In this document: positions 34,927-46,761 of the stretch, piece by piece
Layout: every line of letters starts with the position of its first letter
How positions within the stretch are numbered: the stretch's first letter is position 1
DNA from: Melampsora larici-populina 98AG31
Taxonomy: Eukaryota; Basidiomycota; Pucciniomycetes; Pucciniales; Melampsoraceae
Length of the DNA stretch: 64,000 bases
Reading direction: 5' to 3'
Assembly: GCF_000204055.1 (NCBI RefSeq)
Contig: NW_006768810.1
Coordinates: forward strand, 431,697 to 495,696
Translations under genes and position numbers: made by a program
The notes under the pieces: generated by a model
What the model saw: only the letters and a program-made list of their open reading frames with translations
Databases searched by the model: none
What the model was told of the DNA's origin: nothing

Positions 34927-37590
34927 TCATTTTTGACCCCTACCAGAACTTTCACCCACAGGTTTAAAAAACAAATCAATCCCTCCTCCTTTCTTCTTCT
35001 TCTTAATCTTCTTCATCTTACTTTCATCTTCTTCATCTGCTTCTTCATTCTTTCTAACCTTCATCTTTTTCTTAGGCTGTTCTTCTTCTTCTTCTTCTTC
35101 AGGACCCACCCTCCGATCTTCATTCCACAAATCTTTTGCAAAATGTTCATCAGAATGTTCAACCTTCAACTTATGAAACCTTTCTTCTTCTTCTTCTTGA
35201 CTTTCTTTCCATTCTTCTCGGGTTTCTAATCTGATCATCTTTTCACATCTATCACATTTATATTCCAATCTGGATTTAGAAAGTGTTGTAGGATTAGGTG
35301 GATTAAAGAAATTCGTCAAGACTCCTTCGGGTTTAAGTTTTAGGGTTGATGAACTGCCTTGAAGTTTAACTGATTCTTCTTTCGACTCTTTTCCAAGTTC
35401 AGAACCCTGTTGAGGATCATTCCTTAATGACTGTCCAGCTCCATCCTTCAGCAACCTACTGAAATCCTTTACTCCTTTATCCTGTTTAAAAAACCCTTCA
35501 ATCCCTTGTTGACCACTTTCAAGTCTTTCAAGAGTTTGAAAAGCAAGACACAAACTTGTAATCTTACCCAACTCTTTCTTCTTTGAATTCTCCTTGATCA
35601 CAAACTCTTGTAAAAGTCTTTGTCCTAAATTAAAAATATACAATCGATCTAATTTCTGTGTAAATGGGAATCCAATCTGTTTAGCTGTCGAATTATAATT
35701 CCCATCTCGTTTATGCATCACGATCGTTTTAGGCTTTTTAAACAGATGGATGATTTACCACTTCAAATATCGTCAGTTCAAAGATCCATCAATGTATCGA
35801 TGAAAGACTTACCCATATGCCTGGAGTTAGAGTTCTAGCTTCATTTAATCGAGCCAACAGATCAGTAGATAAGATCCTTAACCAATGAATCTAAACCAAC
35901 CCAATTCCTAACCATCAATCAACTAGATCCATCTTTCGAAAGCAAAAACAAAGTGACAATGAGATCCATCTTAGGTCACTTACTCCTTCTTCCCAACTCG
36001 ATATCGAAGGACGAAAGTTTTTAGACGACATCATACTCTTCACCTGAGTCTTCGGTTCCACTTCAGTCTTATCAATCCCTCTCACAATCTCCCAAACCCA
36101 CATTCCCGTCTCATCACCTAATTTGTTTTGTAACAAACTTAAATCTAAATTCCATACTTCTCCTACAGTAGTTCGAATTGACTCTTCTGCTTCTTCTTCT
36201 GCTGCTGTTGCTTGAGAAGGATGGTGAATCAGTTCGATTAATGATTTACCTAGTTTACCTCCTAAGAATCGGATTTTGGAAACTTCTAAATCGCGTAAGA
36301 AGGATTTGATACAGGATGGTCTGAGAACGGTTTGTGCGTTTGGTTTTTTGTAGGACGAACAAAGTTTGGCTAGCATCTGAAATTTTAAGTCGATTAGACA
36401 AATCCATCTCAGTTCAAGTAGGATGATATGTTGAAGAAAAGATTTAATTGACATACCTTGTTAGACGTCACTCCAGCAGAACATGTATAACCTAATTGAT
36501 CAAAGACAGCTTTCCGACACTGAGCCATCAATTCAGCACCAATCATTAACGCTACATCTGTCCAAGTAGTCGTCATCATCTCATCCACTTCTGAATCAGA
36601 TGTATTTAAAATAAGATTATGTTCTGTAGATTTCCAATCCAATTGAGGTGGAGGTGGTAAGAAATCATCCAAGTTGTTAGTCTTTGATGTTGAAAGTAAA
36701 TCTGAATAACGATTGATAAGTATATCTCGAACTGGAATTGAGAAATCTAAAAAAGCTTCATCGATTGAAGCTTTTTCTATTAAATCACAACTTTCAGAAA
36801 AGATTTTGAGAATCTTAACTGATTCTCTTCTATATGGATCTAATGAAACCTATGTATTTCGAAACGCCCCGCCCCCCACAAAGAATATCAAGTTTTTCCC
36901 GTCAGTCTTCTTATAATAAGTTGATCAATGATTCAAAGTTTGGGTTCAGAATTACCTTATGTGTCTCTGGTTTTGGGTTTTCATGATATTTAGCTTCGGT
37001 TTCGGAATCTCCTTGTGCATAGGTCGCTACATGAACACATATCAAATTCGGACATTTCTTTAATGCTTCATCAAATGGTAGATGTCTTGTGATCCCAAAT
37101 TCTCTAGCTGGATAATTTACAGCAATCACTAATCAAAATCAAAAATCAAGACCAAAACCAAAAGAAGGGTTTTGTTTTAGTTATTTGACTTGTTTCTTTT
37201 TTTTTACAAGATTTGTTGTTCACTTACATCCTTTCCATTGTTGGACTGCTAATGGTTTTTCAGGTGCGATCTTTAATCTGACTTGTTCGAATTGAGCATA
37301 AGCAGCATCCTACAAACCCCATCCATCATCCAAACTTCAAATCAAAACTTCTTATATCTCTTCAATATCATATCTAATTCAAAAAATTTCTTGGGTCTTA
37401 CAATATCACAATGAGCAATGACTCGTAATGGATGTCTGATATTTCAAAGTCACACAGAATCAAATCAAGTATGTAAGAAGATAATTGAGTAGCAAGGTTT
37501 AGAAGGAGATTGATTGGTTGAACTGACTGACTGTGGTCCTATTGTATTGGAATGGAATTGACGATAAGTAATTTGTTGATGGGTTTGCAT
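34927..37590 (-). CDS. RAD30: DNA polymerase eta (Rad30-type Y-family translesion polymerase)
   Basis: Eight exons (37590-37532, 37435-37402, 37309-37228, 37128-36956, 36849-36457, 36376-35984, 35890-35813, 35733-34927) encode 672 aa. Y-family landmarks: first catalytic Asp region RVIAHCDIDAAYAQFEQVRL, then AVNYPAREFGITRH. The second metal site is ASIDEAFLD, and the helix-hairpin-helix region lies near VSKIRFLGGKLGKSL. The C terminus carries a ubiquitin-binding zinc finger (CDRCEKMI...HSDEH) and ends with a PCNA-binding box (GGGIDLFFKP). This combination identifies polymerase eta, which copies past UV dimers at stalled, ubiquitinated-PCNA forks in the nucleus. A basic/acidic low-complexity stretch lies between the finger and the PCNA box. 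Confidence 0.93.
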
Positions 37591-38937
37591 TTTGCTTTTT
37601 GACTTTCAGGTTCCAGGATTCGGAGGAGAAGCAGAAGTCGTTTCCATTCTTGTGACTTGTTAAAATTCAATTTGGAGTTTCAGTTCAACTTTAATCTGAC
37701 ACGGTACTGTACCGATACCGATACCGATACGGTATCCTCACCATTCGATCACCCTTCGATGTTTCATTCATCCTTCGCTTTCAGACATCTGATCATCATT
37801 TGAACTTCTTTAACGCTAGAATAAAACCTTCACATCAATTAAAAATTGTCAAAGAATTTCAGAAAAGTCTGCGAGCCATCAACCTTCCGATCAATGCGCA
37901 TCGAGCTGTTCAGAAGGTGATCAAGACCTCGTCTTCAACACATTACCTGACTCGCTTTGGCCTCATGTACCAACTTGAGCAGATGAAGAAATGCTGGTTT
38001 GAATCACAACTAAGCTTAAACACCACTCGAGTCTCTCAGTTTCTTTGATGATTGTCTGGATGACCCCCGTATTCAGCTACATGTACTGCGCGCGTCTAGA
38101 AAGCTCCATGCGAGAACTTGTTAAATAGCTTTACAAGTTTGTCCATTCTTCTGGCCTAGATTCCGAAATACGAAGCAACTTGATGGTCGACATGCAAAAG
38201 GACAAGGTCAAGATAAAGATCATCAATTGAAGAGTTTTTTTTCTCAAAGGTTTTTAGTCCGGACCTGTTCAATACCTTTATTCGGTTCCTTAACTCATTT
38301 GAGAAATCAAAGATCAAAGTACGATCAGGCACCAGGACAGAGAGTAGTGATAGGATGGGTGTGGAGTTAGATTTCGAATTAACTAAAGAACCTTTCAGTC
38401 AATTAGAACCTAACAATCTTTTCATTTGGAGTCTTCATCAATTCGGGATATATAAACCAAGCAATTCCTCACCTAGATTTTGTACTTCTACATCTTTCAC
38501 ATTAAAAGTTTACTTCACCATTTCAAATTTCCACAAAAAACCTCACATTTTTTTTCTTTCTTTTCATCGAGATCTTGTGCTCTAAACTCCTACCCTTTGT
38601 TTTTCTCAGGTTTTAGATTCAAATCTCATTTTTACTTTTCTGTGACAGACAGTTTTATTTTAACTTAACACTTTATCCTTTACTTTTCATTTTTATTTGG
38701 ACGACTATTATTCACAGATTGAGTTTTTTTTGACTCTCTCTTTGTCTCTTTCAAGGATTATCAACTTTCTTCGTACGATTACAAGATCCTGATCCACTAG
38801 AATTCACACACACAGAGCAATTTGGTCATTTAGCTTGCTTCTTGGATTTAATAGTCTTTTTTTTCCATTATCGATTTCCAACCGTTCATTATCGGAGATT
38901 TACACAATTTTGAAACGGATCCTAAACTTCATTAAAG
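37591..38937. other. Divergent intergenic region between pol eta and the 194-aa gene
   Basis: Holds both promoters. An 82-codon frame from a TTG (37800-38048, plus) has no ATG at its start and no recognisable homology. A CCGATA-type tandem with flanking palindrome lies at 37701-37737. T-rich leader-like sequence precedes the ATG at 38938. Confidence 0.45.
37701..37737. repeat. Short tandem/palindromic GATACC repeat
   Basis: CGGTACTGTACCG (37702-37714) is a near-perfect palindrome. It is followed by CCGATA repeated three times and a closing GGTAT that can pair back. It sits about 110 bp upstream of the pol eta start, so it could be a binding site; that is speculative. Confidence 0.45.
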
Positions 38938-39761
38938 ATGCCTCTTTCTGAAATTAAAAGTAAGTAAAATTCAACGTCTCAGCTTTGGTTTTCTTGACGG
39001 TTTTTTGTTTTCCTGTTTAACTTTTTTTTCTACAATTCAACACCGATGATGAGACGTTTACTAATCAGAATTTCTTTTCCAACCATGTCATTTTCTAATC
39101 CAACAGACCTTTCACCTAAAAGATCATCACCAGGAAAGTTAGGGAAACCCAAACCATCTCTCTCACTCACTTGTCCACCACCACCTTTGATCGGAATCAA
39201 CAGACGTACCGAAGGATTCCTTTCACCTGCATTGATTCCGATCCCTTCACCTGATGGATCTGAAGCTCAATCGGTTAGCGGTCGATCTCAATCACCTGCC
39301 TGTGGTGTCTTTCAATGGTCTATCAATAATAGTGGATCTGGAAATGTGATGTTACTCAGTCCACTTCCTTGGGAGAGTGGTACGAAGAATAAGATTCCAA
39401 TGGCACCTCATCTAAGTGAATTTAAGGACTGTTTTTCACCTTTACCGGCTACTCCTCGAAAAGATCGAACAGAAGAAGACAGCGTGTTTGAACAGATGCA
39501 ATCTCAATATATGTTATCTCGTACTACAGATGATGTTTATGAAGTCACTGAGGTTAGGATTCTTTTTTCTCATTTCAATGATCTAGCTTTTTTGGTTTTC
39601 TTTAACTGATTGGGTGATCCCTCATGCTTTCTTGGGTCGATCAGAATGGTGAGATAGTAAACACCTCAAGACGTACGCTTTCTACTAAGGCTAATTCGGC
39701 TAATTCGACTCCTACTCCTTCTACTGCTACTACTCCTACTTTGACGAGTATGAAGAATTAG
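38938..39761 (+). CDS. Conserved-looking Ser/Pro-rich protein, unknown function
   Basis: Three exons (38938-38959, 39107-39552, 39645-39761) encode 194 aa, beginning MPLSEIK. It is rich in Ser/Thr-Pro sites (DLSPKRSSPGKLGKP, FLSPALIPIPSP, SPLPATPRKDR) that look like proline-directed kinase targets. One more ordered stretch is CGVFQWSINNSGSGNVMLL. It ends in a low-complexity Ser/Thr/Asn tail. There is no signal peptide, membrane span or recognised domain. The small first exon carrying the ATG and the in-phase joins support a real gene. Confidence 0.7.
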
Positions 39762-40708
39762 GCTCAGAGTAAGGGTTTCTTGAAGTAGCTCAAATACCCT
39801 ACTACTTGGGCAATCCATTCAGCTTGCTACTGTTTGTTTTTTGATATCTTCTTTACCTTTTGTTTTAGGTTGACTTATCATTTCTTTTAAGTTTTTTGTT
39901 TTGTTTTGTTGTCTTTTCTTTTTTCGAATTTCTCTTTTTTGCTTTTCATGATTTCTTTATCATCTTATTTGAATTTTTGATATTACATTTCATGATTTTG
40001 TTGGTTTCTTTTTTTTTCCTTCTTCTCATCTTTTTTTTTTCAATACGTGAGTTTAGAAGTGAGTGTATTGTAAATGATTTTTGGTCTTTTGTATATCTAT
40101 CTGCATATATAGTCTTAGATGTGTGTAGAATTTTCTTTTTTCTTTTTTGGTGTGTGTTTGTTGATGATGGACTTTGGAAATTGAATACCTATCATTTGTC
40201 TCTGTGATCATCCTATTTTGAGAAACGTCAAAGTAAAAGTTGAGTAAAACTTAATTTTTACCCGACATAAGTATGCGCGCGAAGTTTCCTTTGTGAATTC
40301 ATAGGCCTATGATCAAAAAACAAGCAATACTTTTTATTTGTTGATGGTGGATGGTGCCCAAAGGCACGACGGTTCCATCAGCTTCCACGTATACGCATAT
40401 CAGAGGGAAACACGTGACTATCCTTATAGCGGGATAGCTGTAAGTTGGACGCATATAGTCAGGGTCCATGTGGAAATTTTTTCCACAGACCATTCCCATA
40501 TCGCCAACTTCTTCTCCTTTCCCCAGATATCCCACGAGCGTGTTTTCACCTCATCATCACCGTCTTCTCTCTCACTCACTTGTCGAAATTTATTCTCAGC
40601 AAATAAATCTTTCTTTTTTTGATTCCTCATTATCTTCTCAAAATACACAAACACCCGGAAACTTATAATCTATCAGAAAATTTTCTGGGTACTCCCTAAA
40701 TCTAAGAC
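39762..40708. other. 3' flank and upstream region of the retroelement, no gene seen
   Basis: T-rich 3' flank to about 40200, then more GC-balanced sequence that probably belongs to the 5' end of the DIRS-like element. Its exact boundary and terminal repeats could not be found by eye. Confidence 0.45.
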
Positions 40709-42765
40709 ATGTCTGCACCTAAAGATATCGAGGACTTCAACTCTCAAGTGAAGAGGACAAGTGACAGGATCAACGGCAACTCCGCGTCCGTGTCGAGTGC
40801 AAACGCGGCTGCTTCGACGCAAGGAGAAACCACATCCGTAGGCTTATCCAACATCAACATGACCTCCCAGACCCAAGCTGCCATCGCTAAGGGGAAAGGA
40901 TTGAAAGGGAAGAAAGGGGGTAGCCAATCCACTTTGTCTAAGGATCAACCTGCGGGATCCAGCCCTGCCCCACCGACTATCAGCGAACCTGCGGGATCCA
41001 GCCCTGCCCCACCGACTATCAGCGAACCTGCGGGAGCAAACCTAGACGATGGTCAACCCTTGTCAGGGAAGGAAACGTCCAACCCAGCCAACCCCGGCGG
41101 AGAGTCTGGAAACAAAGCAGCATCCTCAGCAAATAGCTCCGGAGGTTCCACCATACCGGCGACGGCTGCCGTTTCAAGACCTCTTGTCAATCCCGCGCAA
41201 GGTGTACCGGCACCTCTTATTGCGGCAGAAGTGATAAATAAAACTGTTGTGAATGGCACATCATGTAAGCTTCGTTACATTCCCCACTCAAAGTGATGCC
41301 GCTTTAGCGAAGCCACATACCGTGATGCCGCTTTTGAAGAAGTGATGCCTCATGGAGATGGAAACGGATATGCGCCATCTGGAATAGATACTGACGAATG
41401 TGTACCTTTGGGTTACGACGCGTAGTGCCATCAGTTTCATCCGCTGCTGCCCATCCGAAGTTTATGGCAGGTACTAGTACCATCCTGAATCGGATAGACG
41501 AATGTTTGCCTGACGCTATTAAGACATGGCTTCAGTCCTGTGGCTTCGATTTGGTAGTGTTGACTCCAGGAGGTACCTCAAAGGAAACGGCAGAACCCAC
41601 ACCTAACACTCAGAATGCCCCAGCATCCCGCGGCCAGAATGCATCTTCCGAAGCGGCCGAAGAGTCCTTGAGTCCTGATGTGGCAGACACCAGTCTAGCA
41701 GGTCACAATCTTGCTGCAGCGACCTTGTCCGAGTCTGCAAGTGTGACACCAGGATCAGCCGCGATTCCGGCTAAACGACCGTCCACGACACAGCTTGGGC
41801 CTTTTGATCTCACTGTTGACGATGATGAAGAAGTGGTCAAAGACAAACCAAACTCCAACAAAACCATCAAGTTTAGTGAGGAAGGCATTGAGTCTCATGG
41901 CCTGGTTTCCTTATCGAAGTTCTTTGCTACCAAGATGGCGACGTTAGACGCATACATCCCCCTTTCCGTGTTTAACACCCAATGGTTGAGACAAGACCTA
42001 CTTCAGCAATCTACACTCCGTAAACGTTCGGTGAAGGAGAAGTTGGAAGATACGTACATCGGTCTCACTGTTCCTATCGAATGGAAAATGACATTCGGTG
42101 AATGGGTGGTTGTGTTCGACTTGTTTATCGCTTATCTGGAATACTACAAGTGGAAAGAACTGGCAGTTAAATTCAGAAGCCACAAGGAGAATGTGTATGC
42201 GATCAAACGAGAAAATTCGAACTGGCCGGTTGCATTCCGTTACGACCTAGCTGTACGAACCGCGGTGATGACCTTTCGTTTACCGGACGGGTCAGTCGCC
42301 AACCCTGCTATACGAGATGGTCGCCTTGAACGCGAAGCAGTTAGGGAAACCAAGAGGTTAAAGGACTTCTTGCCCGCCTTCAAGGAGATTAATCCTTATG
42401 CGGATGGAGAGGCCAAAGCCTTCGTAGACCCAATCACTGGGGTAGATAGCCGCTCTAGCGGCCTGGGAGGAAATCAATCCTTTAACCGACCGACGCCACG
42501 CTCTCACAGCTTCTCAAACCATCACTCTTACAACAACTTGCCGGTGTATGATGGCCCAGGAGGTTCTGCGCCTAACAACTTTGACGATAGAAGGCAAGCG
42601 TTCAGAAGTGGTCATGCCAGAGGCCGCAGAGGAAGCTGGAACGGTGGAAACCATGGTGCGAGGGCAGGGAGCCCTAGTCGCCGCCGGGAGAATTGGCGAA
42701 GAGACCGTGATGACCGTCGAGGTGATGCAAGAGATAATGCTGGACCTGCTGGGAGGCAAATGTAA
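40709..42765 (+). CDS. Gag-like protein of the DIRS-like element
   Basis: Two frames (40709-41296 and 41398-42765) may be one protein joined by an intron. A donor TCAT|GTAAGC near 41265 pairs with the acceptor GGCAG ending near 41470, and splicing restores frame. The first part is Ser/Ala/Pro-rich and contains a 39-bp tandem repeat. The second has a helical block (TKMATLDAYIPLSVFNTQWL, KLEDTYIGLTVPIEWKMTFG) like Gag proteins of fungal DIRS elements. It ends in an Arg/Gly-rich nucleic-acid-binding tail (RGRRGSWNGGNHGARAG). If there is no intron, the stop at 41294 disrupts it. Confidence 0.65.
40949..41038 (+). repeat. 39-bp tandem repeat in gag
   Basis: Units start at 40949, 40988 and 41027 (the last truncated). 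Each begins CCTGCGGGATCCAGCCCTG and encodes PAGSSPAPPTISE. The period is a multiple of three, so copies stay in frame. Confidence 0.85.
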
Positions 42766-43053
42766 GCCCCTCGGTTAGAAGAGCCTTGATTGTTCCACCC
42801 ACGTTTTATTTTTACCCGAGTGATGAAAAGGGAGATCCCCACCTTTCTGTGTGTGTGTGGCGGTAGCCCCGATTAAGTTTGTATCTCCTGCGAGGCTATA
42901 CAATTTCCTTACAATGTGAAGGCATGTCTACTGTTGAATATGAGATCTTCCTTGTTCCTAAGGAGTTTAAAGGCAGACATTAGCCGACTTTTGGTGTTAT
43001 CTTAGTACCTGCTTATTTGTGTTGATGAATGCAATAAGCACCTTCTTGGCTTT

Positions 43054-44937
43054 GTGAAATCTGACTCATGTGCCCTGTTCCGTTGTCCTGCCGATTACTT
43101 TAGTGAGACGCGCCCTCGGAGGCTGAGCAAGGAGAGACAGGCAGACGATCAGCCTACTGATGGAAATGTCGGCCTTGAGGTTGATGTGGTGGAGATCACG
43201 CAACGACCAGGACAACGTCAGATAGACATGAGTATGTTAAAAGCTTACGTTAACTCGGGGAGTTCGTATGATTCGCGATGGCCAACAGAAGTAGTATCTT
43301 GCGGACTGAAGATCCCCGAATGGCGCATGCTCGCGAAAGAATGCGGGCTCGAGGCTGAAGCAGAGGATGTGATCGCAGGCCTGATTAGAGGTTTTCACCA
43401 GGGTATTCCGGATCATACTCTGGGGTATCGTAGGTGGTTTACACCAGAGAACCACAAATCGGCATTGTTGGAAGCGGAGAAAATTAAAAATACGTTAGCA
43501 AAAGAGCATAGAGAAGGAAGAATATTCGGTCCTTTTACCCATGAAGAAGTGTTCAAGAAAATTGGTTTCTTTCGCTCCAGCCCGATGGGGAGCGTGATTA
43601 ACGGCGACGGCTCTTTCTGAATCATAAACGATATGTCTTTTCCACAGAATTCAGAGGACACCCCGTCAGTAAACAGCCTAGTGAATAAAAAGGATTTCGA
43701 CACGACTTGGGACGATTTCAAAATCATTGTGAAGTTTTTTAGTGAAGAAGAAGGAAGAATAGTACTTGCCATTTTTGATTGGGAAAAAGCCTATAGGCAA
43801 ATTCCAATACATCCATCGCAGTGGAGGTATCTGTTTATCCTGGATCTCCAGAATCGATTATGGCTGGACTGTAGGGTACAGTTTGGTGGTGTTACAGGGT
43901 GCGGTGTTTTTGGCCGACCTGCGGATCTATGGAAGAGGATTGTAAAGAAAGTGTTTGGGTTAAAAGGAGCGTTTCTTTGGGTCGAAGACAACTTACTGGT
44001 CAAAGACGTCGAGAACAAAACCACGGTAAAGGACATCGTAACGTTGAGTGATTCAATGGGAGTCGCCTCGAATGAAGAAAAGGTACACGAATTCGGAGCG
44101 GAACAGCGTTACATTGGTTTTGTGTGGAACTCCTTGGAGAGGACAGGCCGGCTGCCAGAAGATAAATTGAAGGAAAGGAAGGATCAGATTGATTATTTCT
44201 TGGTTTCCAACAGATCGTTTACCTTTAAGGAAACCGAGAAGTTGGTAGGAAGATTAGTCCACACATCTTACATAGTATCTAACCTGGTATGCTACATGTC
44301 AAGCTTACACAAATGGAAAAACGAGTGGAAAGTTTTGTCAGCAAGGAGGACATTACCAGGCGATGCACGTATAGACTTGATGGAATGGAAACTCACCTTA
44401 GCTACGTTTGAGGCGAGGCGGATCATCCCTAGTGTGGAAACTACAGATGTAGGTTGGGTTGGTGATGCCGCGACATCGTTTGGGATAGGAATCTTAGTAG
44501 GCAGAAAATGGGCACAGTTTAAGTTGCTCAAAGGATGGAAAGAACATCTGCAAGTGTCGGAAAAGGGAGGAATAGCATGGGCAGAAACTGCCGCTATCCG
44601 GTTAGGTCTGCTGGTGGTAAGTATGACCCACGATGTGAAAGGGAAGAAGATAAAGGTCCTTACTGACAACACAACATCGGAATGTGTGGTCCTGAAGCAT
44701 AAGTCTAGGGACAGAGCGGTAAACGAGGAGTGGAAAAGTATCCAACGGTTGCTTGTAGATCTGCATTGTGACATCGAGGCAGAGAGGGTAGAGTCAGCTA
44801 GTAATGACGCGGATGAGTTGTCCAGAGGCATCGGGAAAGTCTTACCTATGGAGGATTGTGTGGTGATCGAGGTTCCGATCGATCTAAAACCTGTACTTGT
44901 TCAAGTGTTTCAGGGACGTAAACAGTTTGTACCGTGA
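43054..44937 (+). pseudogene. Reverse transcriptase/RNase H of the DIRS-like element, interrupted
   Basis: A single frame holds the RT and RNase H domains but has an in-frame TGA at 43618-43620, just after INGDGSF and before IINDMSFPQN. Most related RTs have an uninterrupted block here. RT motifs: AIFDWEKAYRQIPIHPSQW (motif A Asp), FGGVTGCGVFGRP (motif B) and LWVEDNLL (motif C, E-D where many RTs have D-D). RNase H has Asp in WVGDAATSFG, Glu in AWAETAAIRL, Asp in VLTDNTTSE and a final Asp in NDADELSRG. The first codon at 43054 is GTG and the frame is open upstream to a TAG near 42998, so the true start may be spliced. The stop makes this copy non-functional unless read through. Confidence 0.8.
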
Positions 44938-45076
44938 GACTTGTATTGCCCCATCCGAAGGCTCCTTGTTGAAATGAAAACGCCACTAGCTCTACGTACC
45001 CAATTTGCCGTGTTGTACCCATTTGACCATGTTGACAACAACATGCACTTACTTCAACTGAATTGCGAGGGGGAGG

Positions 45077-46222
45077 GTGGTAAACACCTCCGGTACTCGG
45101 AGCAATCTGTTTGAGAACTATCTTAACCCCCTGCTACATAACCCAACCACCTCACTTGAGCATCGATCGGAGAGCTGTCCAGTAAACAACGACATGAAAG
45201 AATTCCTAGTCGGTACGGCTGAAGAAGACGATGACCCAGTAAAGGCTTACATCCTTTATGGCAGCTGGGCGAAGACTACGATCAAGCACTACACAGCTGG
45301 CGTTTCGAAGCTTGTGGCATTCGCAAAGATGTTTAACATCCCTCGAACGGCGCTACTTCCCATCGATGCAGACATCCTGTATCAGTTCGTCTTGTGGGCA
45401 GGTCCACGACTACCGGAGGATCCTGAAGGAAAGCATCACGTGCCGATCAAGGCTGATACGATACGCACCTACTTGTCGGGAATCAAGGCGTGGCACCTCT
45501 ACCATAATCGGAGGTACCCGCACGAAGCAACACCTCGAGTCGAGCTGCTACTGACAACGGCGAAGCGACTGGAATTACAAAAGGGAAGGAAAGTGCTGAA
45601 AGAGCCAGTTATGATTAGACATCTGTTTCTACTGTTGGAAAGTTTAGTTGGGGGATGCCTGGAGGAGCAAGTAGCTTACACGGTGGCATTGATTGCCTTT
45701 TGGGGTATGGCTCGCTTGGGTGAACTCCTCAAGAAACCGAATGCGTCTGACCAGGTTAGAGTAAAGGATGTAATATGGGACCCAAATGATGAATTCTGTA
45801 CCATAAGGATTCGGGAGGCAAAGACGGCGGCCGTCGGGGAAGTACAAGAGATTCACCTTCAAAAACAACGATCCCTGCTCGATCCAGTTAGCGCCTTACG
45901 ACGATTGATCCAGTGTACGGGGGCAACGGAAGACGATGCCTTGTTCTCTTACCAGGTGAAGAACCTGCGACGGGTGCTCACGAAATCTAGGAGTCAGGTG
46001 ATATTCTCAAAGGTCTGGAACGCTAAGTCAAAAACCAAACTCACCGGCCACTCCTTCCGGGTCGGAGGAGCGTCCCTCAGATGGAACCTAGGGGTGTCAT
46101 TGGGAGATATAGTAGCGATCGGCCGGTGGAGGTCTAAGGCGTATGAGTTCTATATTAGACAGTATACTGAGGAGGACATGAAAGATTGTAAAGAGTTACT
46201 GATCCAATTGCAATTATTGTGA
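45077..46222 (+). CDS. Tyrosine recombinase of the DIRS-like element
   Basis: The frame is open for 381 codons from a GTG; the first ATG is in DMKEFLVG near 45194, or an upstream exon may supply the start. The N-terminal helical domain (SWAKTTIKHYTAGVSKLVAF) is followed by the catalytic domain. This has the first Arg in FWGMARLGELL, the His-x-x-Arg box in TGHSFRVGGAS, and Trp and the nucleophile Tyr in GRWRSKAYEFYIRQY. These are the R-H-R-W-Y residues of tyrosine recombinases. It would insert circular cDNA without a target duplication. The frame is intact and catalytic residues are present. Confidence 0.88.
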   Translation: MVNTSGTRSNLFENYLNPLLHNPTTSLEHRSESCPVNNDMKEFLVGTAEEDDDPVKAYILYGSWAKTTIKHYTAGVSKLVAFAKMFNIPRTALLPIDADILYQFVLWAGPRLPEDPEGKHHVPIKADTIRTYLSGIKAWHLYHNRRYPHEATPRVELLLTTAKRLELQKGRKVLKEPVMIRHLFLLLESLVGGCLEEQVAYTVALIAFWGMARLGELLKKPNASDQVRVKDVIWDPNDEFCTIRIREAKTAAVGEVQEIHLQKQRSLLDPVSALRRLIQCTGATEDDALFSYQVKNLRRVLTKSRSQVIFSKVWNAKSKTKLTGHSFRVGGASLRWNLGVSLGDIVAIGRWRSKAYEFYIRQYTEEDMKDCKELLIQLQLL

Positions 46223-46576
46223 TCGACACTAGATGATGGATCCCCGACCCGTTTTTCCGGTTCATGAGTTCCAAGACGGGGGGTGTCGGAGATGATGGGC
46301 GACCCGGCCCATAGTAGATGGGTGTTCTCAGGCTCAGGCCTATGTCCCAAGTCGTGGGGAAGAGCTCCCCATCTACGAGGCCCGGGTCCTACCCCCCTTA
46401 CCCGTACCGGATAAGGGGCCCCCCAAAAGACCTAATGCCTCCTCCACGGAGTCCTTAGGTTTGTCTAGGATAAACCGGGTCTACACGTAATACATATTGA
46501 TTTAAATGTGAAATTGCGTCCTAGTCCCTACCCTTCCCGATAGTGATATGAGAGAGAGAGTGGATCAAAATGTGTA

Positions 46577-46761
46577 GAGGTACACAAACATGAACACCCG
46601 ACCTAAAAACCCATGGACAAAACCCATGGCAAACCGATTGTTTTTGGGGTTTTGTCCATTGGTTTTCGCTTCCCCATTGGACAAAACCCCCAAAACAATG
46701 GGGTTGCCATGGGTTTTGTCCATGGGTTTTTAGGTTGGGTGTTCATGTTTGTGTACCCCTC
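46577..46761. repeat. 185-bp snapback palindrome
   Basis: The left arm GAGGTACACAAACATGAACA is mirrored at the right end (GTTCATGTTTGTGTACCCCTC). The inverted match continues inward through CCTAAAAACCCATGGACAAA, CCCATGGCAA and a central region around TTGTCCATTGG/CCATTGGACAA. The near-complete palindrome should form a long hairpin. It is a foldback MITE or a hairpin RNA source. Confidence 0.8.

Larger units (their letters stand above)
40709..46222 (+). mobile_element. DIRS/Ngaro-like tyrosine-recombinase retroelement, partly decayed
   Basis: Three consecutive plus-strand coding blocks give Gag-like, RT-RNase H and tyrosine recombinase products. That is the gene set of DIRS-order retroelements, which integrate with a tyrosine recombinase instead of a DDE integrase. 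Base composition is more GC-rich than the flanks. Coordinates are the coding limits only; terminal repeats were not identified. The GC-rich tail to about 46500 probably belongs to it. A stop codon splits the RT frame, so this copy is probably inactive by itself. Confidence 0.85.

Noticed and set aside
37800..38048. 82-codon plus-strand frame upstream of the 194-aa gene
   Set aside because: It starts at TTG, has no good ATG or splice partner and no family resemblance, and lies where divergent promoters and leaders are expected.
40300..46560. Matching terminal repeats for the DIRS-like element
   Set aside because: I compared the flanks by eye for direct, split and inverted repeats and found no convincing match, so no element boundaries are claimed beyond the coding blocks.
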